Positions 35,791-43,171 of a DNA stretch of 64,000 bases are shown here, piece by piece. Position numbers and translations under genes: made by a program. The DNA comes from Veillonella denticariosi JCM 15641 (GTDB taxonomy: Bacteria > Bacillota > Negativicutes > Veillonellales > Veillonellaceae), in contig NZ_PPDB01000003.1 of the NCBI RefSeq assembly GCF_002959855.1, forward strand, positions 248,001 through 312,000, read 5' to 3'. Positions within the stretch are counted from its first letter, which is position 1. The number at the start of each line of letters is the position of its first letter. Under the pieces are notes generated by a model that was not told the DNA's origin, did not search any database, and worked only from the letters and a program-made list of their open reading frames with translations.

Positions 35791-35893
35791 TTAACGTATG
35801 CCCATAATTATGCTATTAGTGAAAGCTGCTTTATATTGATAGCTATAAAATCACTAATACTTAAGAACAAAATATATGTAAATTACATCCACT

Positions 35894-35948
35894 AAAAGAA
35901 CCTATCTCCAAAGATATGACTCTAATATCTAGGAGATAGGTTCTTTTT
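35894..35948. terminator. Terminator after the purine permease
   Basis: AAAAGAACCTATCTCC pairs with GGAGATAGGTTCTTTTT around a 22-base loop. It can end the permease transcript and, less strongly, the convergent secreted-protein gene. Confidence 0.85.
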
Positions 35949-36026
35949 ATTATGTACTCATTTACTAAACGCTAACGTCGTATGGCATTACCGAATCGTG
36001 CTATAGAGTCTTATTAGGGTTTAGTA

Positions 36027-36716
36027 TTAACGAATTGTTTTTACACCGATTAAGTCTGTACGACTTGAATCGATTTCTTTTAATGGCCCTACTGAATCTA
36101 CAATTTTGCTTACATAGTTTTGGTTTCTTGGAGAAGCAAAGTAGAGCATATAAACTTTGTTATCTTTTTCCCAATAAACAATTTGAACAGAATCATTGCT
36201 AAAGCCCAAAGTATGTACAGGGATTCCATTAAGGGTAGTAAAGCTAACCGCATCATCAGCATTGTATTTTGTCTTTTCCAATATAGGCTTTACTACGGTA
36301 TCGATAGCCCAACCCATACGATATACAATATCTGTATTAGAGAAGGTAAGTTTAGGCCCAAACATTCCATGAGCCCCAGTTTCTGTATATACGATTTCTA
36401 ATACGTCATGATCCCTTGACTTTACATCGCGTACTGCATAGTCTTCAGGCATATAAGATGGAATTTGTAAATCATATCCAAAATAATTTGTACTTACGTC
36501 AACATTAAGCTGTACTATATCACCATTATCAACTTGATCATACCATCGATAGCGATTCATTAGCTCTTTATTCTTTTCCACTGTATCGATGGTAACAGTA
36601 TTTCCATTTTCATCCACTAAAGGGGATAACGCACTAACTGGTTGTACTCCAAAGCTACTTAGCACAGCAGCTAATATTCCCATGGTTAATAATGATTTTG
36701 TTGTTTTCAATCTCAT
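36027..36716 (-). CDS. Secreted protein, paralogue of the next gene
   Basis: A 229-residue exported protein with a signal peptide ending near VSALSP (about residue 29). It has no lipobox and no transmembrane segment after that. It shares with the neighbouring gene the blocks IPSYMPEDY (TPSYIPYGY), DVLEIVY (DVLEVVY), YRMGWAIDTV (YRMGYSLDTV) and IDSSRTDLIG (IDSSRYELVG) in the same order. The pattern resembles DUF4367-type extracellular domains, but I am not sure. Function unknown. It lies 109 bases downstream of its paralogue, on the same strand, in the AT-rich block. Confidence 0.8.
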   Translation of the reverse strand: MRLKTTKSLLTMGILAAVLSSFGVQPVSALSPLVDENGNTVTIDTVEKNKELMNRYRWYDQVDNGDIVQLNVDVSTNYFGYDLQIPSYMPEDYAVRDVKSRDHDVLEIVYTETGAHGMFGPKLTFSNTDIVYRMGWAIDTVVKPILEKTKYNADDAVSFTTLNGIPVHTLGFSNDSVQIVYWEKDNKVYMLYFASPRNQNYVSKIVDSVGPLKEIDSSRTDLIGVKTIR

Positions 36717-36825
36717 AATCTCTTCTCTCTAAATTTAGATATTCCATAAGTATATATTACCGAGATAATCACTTATCTATTACATTTTTAACTCAGACAC
36801 TGACTTTCAACAGTACTACGTAATC

Positions 36826-37599
36826 TTAATAAAATACGCCAGTCTTTGCTTTCATAGGCACTATATGTTCCTGTTTTATTTCTTCAATAGTTTTAATCGG
36901 ATAATTACCAACTAGTTCATAACGAGAGCTATCAATACTCTTCAACGGTACCACATTCTCCTTATAGAATTCCGCATCAGCTTCTTTCACCTGTTCTAAG
37001 AAGAATAGGAAGTAAGCCATACCATCCTTCGCCCACGTAATACTGCGAACCATATGCATTTCAGGATTACCTGTATAATAAACCTCACCAGAATCACCTG
37101 ATTTAGACCATTCAAAATCGCCGTACTCAGATGGAACATATGGTGTGTCTCTCACAGTATCCAAGGAATATCCCATTCTATAGGCCATAATACTGTCTAT
37201 ATATTTTTTCCCATCCCGATATATAATCGCACCTTTTTTGTAGTATACAACCTCTAATACATCATTTCGATCTTGACGTGCTGTATAAAGTTGATAACCA
37301 TAAGGTATATAGCTAGGCGTCTTCACCTCATACGGCAATTGCTGTGCAGCTTCTACTATTCCTTTCCAATTACGAGCTCCTTCTTGTGTTTTCATAGGCC
37401 ACTCTAATAAGGTCTTTCTTGGCAATGCTTTAATTGCTGAATCAGGATGAACTCTAGGCATATCATTTGTAACGGTAGCTGAAACACCAATATTATCAGT
37501 AGATATAGAATCATTAACAACATCTGCTGAAACATATCCCGCAGACAATAATCCCACAGCCATAGCAGCTAAAACGGACTTATATAGAAGCTTCTTCAT
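36826..37599 (-). CDS. Secreted protein, paralogue of the preceding gene
   Basis: A 257-residue exported protein with a signal peptide ending near GYVSADVV (about residue 26). The core from about residue 85 repeats the block order of the 229-residue neighbour: TPSYIPYGYQLY, DVLEVVYYKKG, YRMGYSLDTV and LKSIDSSRYELVG. Compared with it, this copy has a longer N-terminal linker and a C-terminal tail of about 25 residues. The two most likely arose by tandem duplication and then diverged strongly. Function unknown; DUF4367-like folding is a guess. AGGAG precedes the ATG. Confidence 0.8.
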   Translation of the reverse strand: MKKLLYKSVLAAMAVGLLSAGYVSADVVNDSISTDNIGVSATVTNDMPRVHPDSAIKALPRKTLLEWPMKTQEGARNWKGIVEAAQQLPYEVKTPSYIPYGYQLYTARQDRNDVLEVVYYKKGAIIYRDGKKYIDSIMAYRMGYSLDTVRDTPYVPSEYGDFEWSKSGDSGEVYYTGNPEMHMVRSITWAKDGMAYFLFFLEQVKEADAEFYKENVVPLKSIDSSRYELVGNYPIKTIEEIKQEHIVPMKAKTGVFY

Positions 37600-37838
37600 G
37601 ATCTCTCCTTTTATAAAGACTTGATATATACTTTACACATATAATGATATATTTTCTTATTTATATCAAAAACATGCCCCCCGGTTCTATTGCCCTAGCT
37701 ACTTCATAAAACTTTTATCTTTCCTATTGTGAAAGTATAGTTATGAGCCAATAGCTGCTTTAATGCTTACTAGTTATACATAATAAAGCATCCTACTAAA
37801 CGCTATATTACAATAGAGTTCAATAGGATGTTTTGCCA

Positions 37839-38351
37839 TTATTTATTTAATGGAGGCATAATAATATCTTGTTCAAGCTGTCTTCGTCTCTTTGCGGTAT
37901 AGTCTACAACTTTAATTTGAACGACACCCACAGAGTTTACCATGGCATCAGTAAAGGTAAATTCTCGACCAGTCTGCTGCTTCATCAACACCTGTAAACC
38001 ATGAGCTTTTTCATCAATATTCGCTAAATAAACGGCCTCTCCTCGTCCCATTACACTGGAATAGACTGAACTATATTTACAAGGAATATCTCCACCTGAA
38101 ACGAGAGCCTCATCATTGCCGTCAATTTCAATAAATACATGAGGGTTCTCTTGAATCAAACTAAACTTCTTCCCCTCATGATGGCCATGTACATAGATGT
38201 AGAGTATATCATCTACAATTTCATAACCAAAATGTAAAGGTACTACATAAGGGTAATCACCATCCATCATGCCTAGGTGAATGATACGCGTGCTGTTTAA
38301 AATATCTTTAATTTCATCTGCATTTGTAACCATACGATCTTGCCGTCTCAT
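37839..38351 (-). CDS. Pyridoxamine 5'-phosphate oxidase-like flavoprotein (NimA-like)
   Basis: A 170-residue FMN-binding split-barrel protein. The N-terminal MRRQDRMVTN, then IIHLGMMDGDYPYVVPLHFGYE and IYVHGHHEGKKFSLI, follow the pattern of the NimA/pyridoxamine-oxidase-like family, some of whose members reduce nitroimidazoles. Resistance activity cannot be inferred from sequence. GTGGAGG precedes the ATG at 38351; an upstream start at 38363 is less well placed. It is the third gene of an operon with a MarR regulator and an SRPBCC protein, which suggests an inducible response to a small molecule. Confidence 0.82.
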   Translation of the reverse strand: MRRQDRMVTNADEIKDILNSTRIIHLGMMDGDYPYVVPLHFGYEIVDDILYIYVHGHHEGKKFSLIQENPHVFIEIDGNDEALVSGGDIPCKYSSVYSSVMGRGEAVYLANIDEKAHGLQVLMKQQTGREFTFTDAMVNSVGVVQIKVVDYTAKRRRQLEQDIIMPPLNK

Positions 38352-38386
38352 TTCAACCTCCACAAGAATTGATGAATTTATACACC

Positions 38387-38830
38387 TTACGCTTCATGTA
38401 ATCTGCCAAGAAGATGTTTAAATTGAGCTTCATCACCCTTTAGCTTTCCGAAAAAGATTTCATCAATTTCTTCAACTAATGGGACTGCCTTTTGTAATAT
38501 TGCACCGCCCTCTTCATTTAAAAGAACCGCTTTCGCACGTGTATCTCTAGCGTGTTCTTTTCGCTCTACAAAACCACGTTTTTCCAATAAACTCAATATT
38601 TGAGATACCGTCATAACATCTATCCCTGAAAGTTTTGAAATCATGACTTGTGTAACTTCGTTATCATGTTGCGATAGATAAGCAAGAGATGTTAGAACAA
38701 CAAATTGAGGATGTGTTAAATTCAAATTTTTTAACTCTTTTTTTATCATAAAATGCCATTTATTGTACACCCTCATGAACAACAATCCTGTTGACTTTTC
38801 TGAGTTATCTTTATACTTTGATACAAACAA
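38387..38830 (-). CDS. MarR-family transcriptional regulator
   Basis: A 147-residue winged-helix repressor. The core is LTHPQFVVLTSLAYLS, then MISKLSGIDVMTVSQILSLL (recognition helix) and the wing RGFVERKEHARDTRAKAVLL, as in MarR. The best start is a TTG at 38830, eight bases after AAGGTG; an ATG 18 codons later has no such site and would cut into helix 1. It lies 12 bases after the SRPBCC gene and 35 before the flavoprotein gene. An inverted repeat at the operon promoter is the likely operator. Confidence 0.88.
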   Translation of the reverse strand: MFVSKYKDNSEKSTGLLFMRVYNKWHFMIKKELKNLNLTHPQFVVLTSLAYLSQHDNEVTQVMISKLSGIDVMTVSQILSLLEKRGFVERKEHARDTRAKAVLLNEEGGAILQKAVPLVEEIDEIFFGKLKGDEAQFKHLLGRLHEA

Positions 38831-38842
38831 ACAGCAGTCACC

Positions 38843-39250
38843 TTATCTTTCTAAACAATTTTTTAGAATGAATATAGATTGAGGAACATCTGAAAAAACT
38901 TGACTTAAAAATTCCAAATGTTGCTTATCTTCACTTTCTAAACTTACAGTATGTTTTACAGTTACACTTCCGTCATGATTATCAATTATTTGATGTCCGA
39001 AAACGATATCGCCAAACGGAGTTTCAGTCTTATCCCAAAACTCTTCAAACGATTTGACAAGGGTAAGTTGATATTCCATTGGCGGCATCCCTTCAAGCTC
39101 CATAGTTCCATGTGATCCGGTCTCAAATTTACCATTTAATGTAATATTTTTTAAATCTTCTTCCCAATCATACCATTTTTCAATATTTGCATAGTACTCC
39201 CAAACCTTTTCTTTTGCTGCTTTTATTTTCAAACTGAAACTGAATTCCAT
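38843..39250 (-). CDS. SRPBCC/START-like domain protein
   Basis: A 135-residue single-domain protein of the polyketide-cyclase/START-like fold: an N-terminal strand with MEFSFSLKIKAAKEKVWEYY, the WYDWEEDL segment, and alternating strands to the end. Members bind small hydrophobic ligands in a central pocket; the ligand is unknown. AGGAGG precedes the ATG. First gene of the operon with MarR and the NimA-like flavoprotein. Confidence 0.78.
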   Translation of the reverse strand: MEFSFSLKIKAAKEKVWEYYANIEKWYDWEEDLKNITLNGKFETGSHGTMELEGMPPMEYQLTLVKSFEEFWDKTETPFGDIVFGHQIIDNHDGSVTVKHTVSLESEDKQHLEFLSQVFSDVPQSIFILKNCLER

Positions 39251-39269
39251 TTTATTTCCTCCTTTTATT

Positions 39270-39310
39270 ATAAGTGTACTTATTATAATTTATTTTATAA
39301 TATTCGTCAA
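39270..39310 (-). promoter_or_regulatory. Promoter and probable MarR operator of the SRPBCC-marR operon
   Basis: On the minus strand TTGACG (39310-39305) and TATAAT (39287-39282) are exactly 17 bases apart. The inverted repeat ATAAGT-GT-ACTTAT (39270-39283) overlaps the -10 and the predicted start site, the usual place for a repressor site. Confidence 0.72.
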
Positions 39311-39410
39311 TATATTTTCATTTTGGAGGATTATTCTTTTGATTTTATAAATGAATAGTATACTTTCATCACAAAAATATCGCCTTGATTTGTCTACTGT
39401 AAAAATACAT

Positions 39411-39439
39411 TTGACATCTTACAATAGATACTGTATGAT
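39411..39439 (+). promoter_or_regulatory. Promoter of the amino-acid permease gene
   Basis: Perfect TTGACA (39411-39416) and TATGAT (39434-39439) with a 17-base spacer. Confidence 0.8.
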
Positions 39440-39474
39440 AAAACAATAGTTTGATATGTCCCATACATTGTGAA

Positions 39475-39498
39475 AGCTATGGCCCTCCATGGCTTTTT
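39475..39498 (+). terminator. Leader terminator (possible attenuator) before the amino-acid permease
   Basis: AGCTATGG (39475-39482) pairs with CCATGGCT (39487-39494), one G-U pair, then five T. It lies between the promoter and the gene start. Upstream CCCATA (39460-39465) can pair with TATGGG (39504-39509) and with part of the terminator arm region, so alternative folding is possible. No T-box signature was seen. Confidence 0.6.
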
Positions 39499-39532
39499 CC
39501 ATTTATGGGTAGTTTAGAAAAGAGGTCTTATT

Positions 39533-40975
39533 ATGTCTGATACGCACCAGTTAAAACGGGGTCTTAAGAATCGACATGTACAGTTGCTCGCCATCGGCGG
39601 CGCCATCGGTACAGGTCTATTCTTGGGCTCCGGCCGCGCCATTCATCTGGCGGGTCCCTCCATCGTATTCGCCTATCTCATCACGGGTATCATCTGTTTC
39701 TTTGTCATGAGAGCCCTCGGCGAATTACTGTTGTCCAACCTAAATCATCATTCCTTTATCGACTTTGTCGAGGAATATTTAGGTGATCGCGCAGCATTTA
39801 TTACAGGATGGACTTACTGGTTCTGCTGGCTGTCTCTGGCCATGGCGGATTTAACTGCGGTCGGTCTTTATATGCAGTACTGGATACCTTGGATGCCTCA
39901 ATGGATACCGGCACTGATCGTCTTAATCGCACTGCTGTTAATGAATTTAACAGCCGTAAGACATTTCGGCGAAATGGAGTTCTGGTTCGCCATGATCAAG
40001 GTCATTGCTATCGTATCGCTCATCATAATCGGCATCATCATGATCGCCACAGATTTCTCGACCGATGCAGGTGTTTCCGCATTCAGCAATATGTGGAACT
40101 ACGGAGGATGGTTCCCGAACGGAACCATGGGCTTTATCCTGTCATTCCAGATGGTCGTATTTGCTTTCACAGGTATTGAGCTGGTCGGCCTAACGGCAGG
40201 CGAAACGGAAAATCCTGAAAAAGTCATCCCCATGGCCATCAACAATATTCCGTTGCGCATTATTCTGTTCTATATCGGCTCTCTAGCTATCATCATGAGT
40301 ATTTACCCATGGACCGCCGTTAATCCCGCTTCCAGCCCATTTGTAGCCGTATTTACGGCGGTAGGGATTACGGCCGCTGCAGGGATTGTCAATTTCGTAG
40401 TTCTCACATCCGCCGCATCGGCGACGAATTCCGGCATTTTCAGCACGGGCCGTATGATTTATGCCCTCGCAAAACGCGGGCACGCACCGCGTTCCATGCG
40501 CCGTCTCACACATAGCAGCGTTCCCTACCAGGCGACGATCTTTTCCGCATCGGTATTGCTCATTACAGTCGTATTGAATTACGTAATGCCTGAAGCGGTA
40601 TTCGTTATGATTACATCGATTTCTACATTCTGCTTCATCTTTATCTGGTCCATGATGGTCATCTGTCATCTCAAATATCGTCAGAAAAATCCTAAACTGG
40701 CGGCACAATCTAAATTCAAGATGCCGTTATATCCGTTTATTAACTATCTGATTCTCATCTTCTTTGCATTCATTCTCGTTATCCTCGCCCTCAACGAAGA
40801 TACACGGGTGGCACTGCTCTTTACACCGATTTGGTTTATCATCCTCTGGGCATTCTACTCCATGCTCAATACGGATGATAAGGACTCTCTCGAAGAGGAA
40901 TTAATCGACATGGCAGGCGTCAAAGAACATTATAGAAAAACATCGAATGATGATCACGACGATTATGTAATCTGA
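39533..40975 (+). CDS. Amino acid permease (APC superfamily, AAT family)
   Basis: Proton-coupled amino-acid importer of 480 residues with 12 predicted transmembrane helices. The N-terminus GLKNRHVQLLAIGGAIGTGLFLGSG is the AAT-family signature and includes the backbone-binding GGAIGTG of helix 1; FTGIELVGLTAGE is the helix 6 block. The family takes up amino acids such as proline, GABA, aromatic residues, or D-serine/D-alanine/glycine; this member cannot be assigned. AGAGGTC precedes the ATG. It is monocistronic, with a terminator hairpin in its leader and a strong one behind it. Confidence 0.88.
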   Translation: MSDTHQLKRGLKNRHVQLLAIGGAIGTGLFLGSGRAIHLAGPSIVFAYLITGIICFFVMRALGELLLSNLNHHSFIDFVEEYLGDRAAFITGWTYWFCWLSLAMADLTAVGLYMQYWIPWMPQWIPALIVLIALLLMNLTAVRHFGEMEFWFAMIKVIAIVSLIIIGIIMIATDFSTDAGVSAFSNMWNYGGWFPNGTMGFILSFQMVVFAFTGIELVGLTAGETENPEKVIPMAINNIPLRIILFYIGSLAIIMSIYPWTAVNPASSPFVAVFTAVGITAAAGIVNFVVLTSAASATNSGIFSTGRMIYALAKRGHAPRSMRRLTHSSVPYQATIFSASVLLITVVLNYVMPEAVFVMITSISTFCFIFIWSMMVICHLKYRQKNPKLAAQSKFKMPLYPFINYLILIFFAFILVILALNEDTRVALLFTPIWFIILWAFYSMLNTDDKDSLEEELIDMAGVKEHYRKTSNDDHDDYVI

Positions 40976-41040
40976 AAAGGAGCCTCCATAAATCGCAATT
41001 ATGCCGAATAGACACGAAGCGAATGTATGGAGGCTCCTTT
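40976..41040. terminator. Bidirectional terminator after the amino-acid permease
   Basis: AAAGGAGCCTCCATA pairs perfectly over 15 bp with TATGGAGGCTCCTTT; the loop is 35 bases. It serves the permease and the convergent secreted-protein gene. Confidence 0.8.
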
Positions 41041-41051
41041 AATCTGTTTTT

Positions 41052-41627
41052 TTACTTTACATCAGGAAAGGTCTCTGATTCATATTGTTGGTAGTACAGC
41101 ATAACATTTGTAGTATCTTCACCGTAATTTAACCGCGTTTTAGTCCGTTGACCACTTTGAGTAACGGTAATATCGATTGAGGACGGCAATTCCTGACCGC
41201 CCTTTTTTAAATGCGTATATAGATTCTGAAGATCCTGCACTTGACGTGAGGCTCCTGTCAGATAATTGTTTTTCGATAGGCCCGTATTCTTAAGTGTTTG
41301 ACCGCTATAAAGCTGACCTGTTCTGTCCGTAAAATAGAAACGGACAGCACCCTTATCCGCTGATAGAACAGCCTTTATATAAATGGTTTTCCAGTCTTTC
41401 TTGATCATCAACTGTGTGGACTCCGCTAATTTAGCGACTAACTTCTGTGTTTTTTTATTAAACTCTCTGGAGGCCCCGTTATTCTGACGGATCTCATCAT
41501 TAAGAGGAACTTCAATCGTCGCCATAACAGGCTCTTCCTGCTGTACCTTTTTCGCATCTGCCGGTTGAACACATACAGTACCGACAACGGCCAACACTGC
41601 TAATGATGTTACAACTAACTTCTTCAT
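41052..41627 (-). CDS. Secreted protein of unknown function
   Basis: A 191-residue protein with a signal peptide ending near QPADAKK (about residue 25). The mature part is hydrophilic and contains FYFTDRTGQLYSG and a C-terminal NYGEDTTNVMLYYQQYESE. I do not recognise the family. The ATG at 41627 follows GGAGCC by four bases; an upstream start at 41645 is unlikely. It is a single gene between two terminators. Confidence 0.72.
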   Translation of the reverse strand: MKKLVVTSLAVLAVVGTVCVQPADAKKVQQEEPVMATIEVPLNDEIRQNNGASREFNKKTQKLVAKLAESTQLMIKKDWKTIYIKAVLSADKGAVRFYFTDRTGQLYSGQTLKNTGLSKNNYLTGASRQVQDLQNLYTHLKKGGQELPSSIDITVTQSGQRTKTRLNYGEDTTNVMLYYQQYESETFPDVK

Positions 41628-41787
41628 TATAGGCTCCTTATACATAATACGGAACTAAATTATATTTTACAAAATATATTATATTCATTTTATATTCATA
41701 AATCAACCCCTAATCTAAGAAAACATGTATAATCGCTTTGTACACATACAATATCCATATATGATTAAATTCCGACCAGTCGAAAAG

Positions 41788-41826
41788 AGACCGTACAGAA
41801 TACCTTCGTAGTATTCCATACGGTCT
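41788..41826 (-). terminator. Terminator after the CDF transporter gene
   Basis: AGACCGTA pairs with TACGGTCT and an inner GAATAC pairs with GTATTC. On the minus strand the stem is followed by CTTTTC. Confidence 0.75.
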
Positions 41827-41835
41827 ATAAATATT

Positions 41836-42963
41836 TTAATTACTGAAATCCGCATCCACAACAGCGAATTGCGTATAGTCAGGGTATCTCTTATGTAATT
41901 CTTCTTTAATTTTCTCTAATGTACCATGAGGATCTTCTTCATCAAAGTTGAAGATAACGTCATAATAAATAACTTTCTTTTCCTGCTGTACGTAAAAAGC
42001 GTGAACCTGCACAACATTCGTATAGAGACTCAATACCTTATCCAGTTCTTTTTTAATTTCCAGAACCTCTACACTCGGTTCATTTTCAGCATACACACCG
42101 ACGGTCATGGCGATGCCGAATTTATTATATAAATGAACTGCAATCCCTTTTGTTAAAGGATGAATCTCACCTACCGTCAAATTCTCCGGCAAAGAAATAT
42201 GTACAGACCCGATTGTTTCCCCCGGGCCGTAACTGTTGAGCACCAAATCGTATACGCCGCCCACTTGAGGATGTTGCGCAATGGTTTCCTTAATTTCACG
42301 AATCAGCTCATCATCGGCACGAACACCGAGAAGATGGTTATACATGTCCCGCAAAATATCAAAGGCCGCTTTCAAAATGAAAAGAGAGATAATCGCCCCC
42401 ACGTATCCCTGAATATCGATATTTAAGAAAAATACGAGACCGGCGGACACCAAGGTTGCAAAGGTAATCACCGCATCAAAAAGGGCATCCACGCCGGATG
42501 CTATGAGCGCACCGGACTGATATTTCTTACCTTGCCCCTTGATGTAATACCCCATTACGATCTTCACAACGATTGCGGCGGCGATAATCGCCAAGCCGGG
42601 AATATCGAAGGTCGACACTGCAGGATGAATTATTTTTTCTATCGATTCCTTAAGTGATCCGATACCGGCACCGAGGATGATAAACGCGATGGCCATCGTC
42701 GTCATATATTCAATACGACCGTGACCGAACGGATGCTCCTTATCCGCTTCCTTCGAAGCCAATTTCGTACCGATAATCGTCAATACCGACGAAAGGACAT
42801 CCGTCAAATTATTAACCGCATCAAGTATAATCGCAATGGAGTTCGATGCGAGTCCGACTATCATCTTAAAAATAACGAGAATAACATTGCCTATAATCCC
42901 TTTGATGCTGGCCAGCGTAATCCCCCGATTACGTGCCGCACCGGCATTTTCCTGTAAAATCAT
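41836..42963 (-). CDS. Cation diffusion facilitator (CDF) metal exporter
   Basis: Membrane metal/H+ antiporter of 375 residues. Metal-site residues can be seen in IILDAVNNLTDVLSS (helix 2) and ASGVDALFDAVITFATL (helix 5), with the family loop KEADKEHPFGHGRIEY between helices 2 and 3. A cytoplasmic metal-binding domain follows (about 215-290). About 80 further residues at the C-terminus exceed the family's usual length of about 300. The unusual Asn-Asn in DAVNNLTD (often DALNNLSD or DSLHNLSD) makes the metal uncertain; Mn, Zn or Fe are possible. AAGGAG precedes the ATG. Confidence 0.88.
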   Translation of the reverse strand: MILQENAGAARNRGITLASIKGIIGNVILVIFKMIVGLASNSIAIILDAVNNLTDVLSSVLTIIGTKLASKEADKEHPFGHGRIEYMTTMAIAFIILGAGIGSLKESIEKIIHPAVSTFDIPGLAIIAAAIVVKIVMGYYIKGQGKKYQSGALIASGVDALFDAVITFATLVSAGLVFFLNIDIQGYVGAIISLFILKAAFDILRDMYNHLLGVRADDELIREIKETIAQHPQVGGVYDLVLNSYGPGETIGSVHISLPENLTVGEIHPLTKGIAVHLYNKFGIAMTVGVYAENEPSVEVLEIKKELDKVLSLYTNVVQVHAFYVQQEKKVIYYDVIFNFDEEDPHGTLEKIKEELHKRYPDYTQFAVVDADFSN

Positions 42964-43171
42964 AACTATACTCCTTACATTTTATATATAATCCCAAATG
43001 AAATCTAACAATATAGATGTATTTCTATATACATTATATCTTATCGATTATCATTTGTCACTCATTTTTAGTAAGAATATTTTAAAAATTACTTGATTTT
43101 ACTGAATTATCAATAATTCTCATTTATCAATTAGATGATTGATGAATATATTTTGAGACTATACTTACAAA
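42964..43171. other. Very AT-rich intergenic segment next to the DnaA-box array
   Basis: Strongly AT-rich, with no gene. It contains a loose inverted repeat around TTATCAATAATTCTCATTTATCAA (in two parts, 43106-43132). Its nearness, about 210 bp, to the DnaA-box array makes it a possible unwinding region, but AT-richness alone is weak evidence. Confidence 0.35.

Noticed and set aside
39456-39473. Five-codon mini-frame (MSHTL) as a leader peptide for the amino-acid permease
   Set aside because: No ribosome-binding site and no run of a regulatory amino acid.
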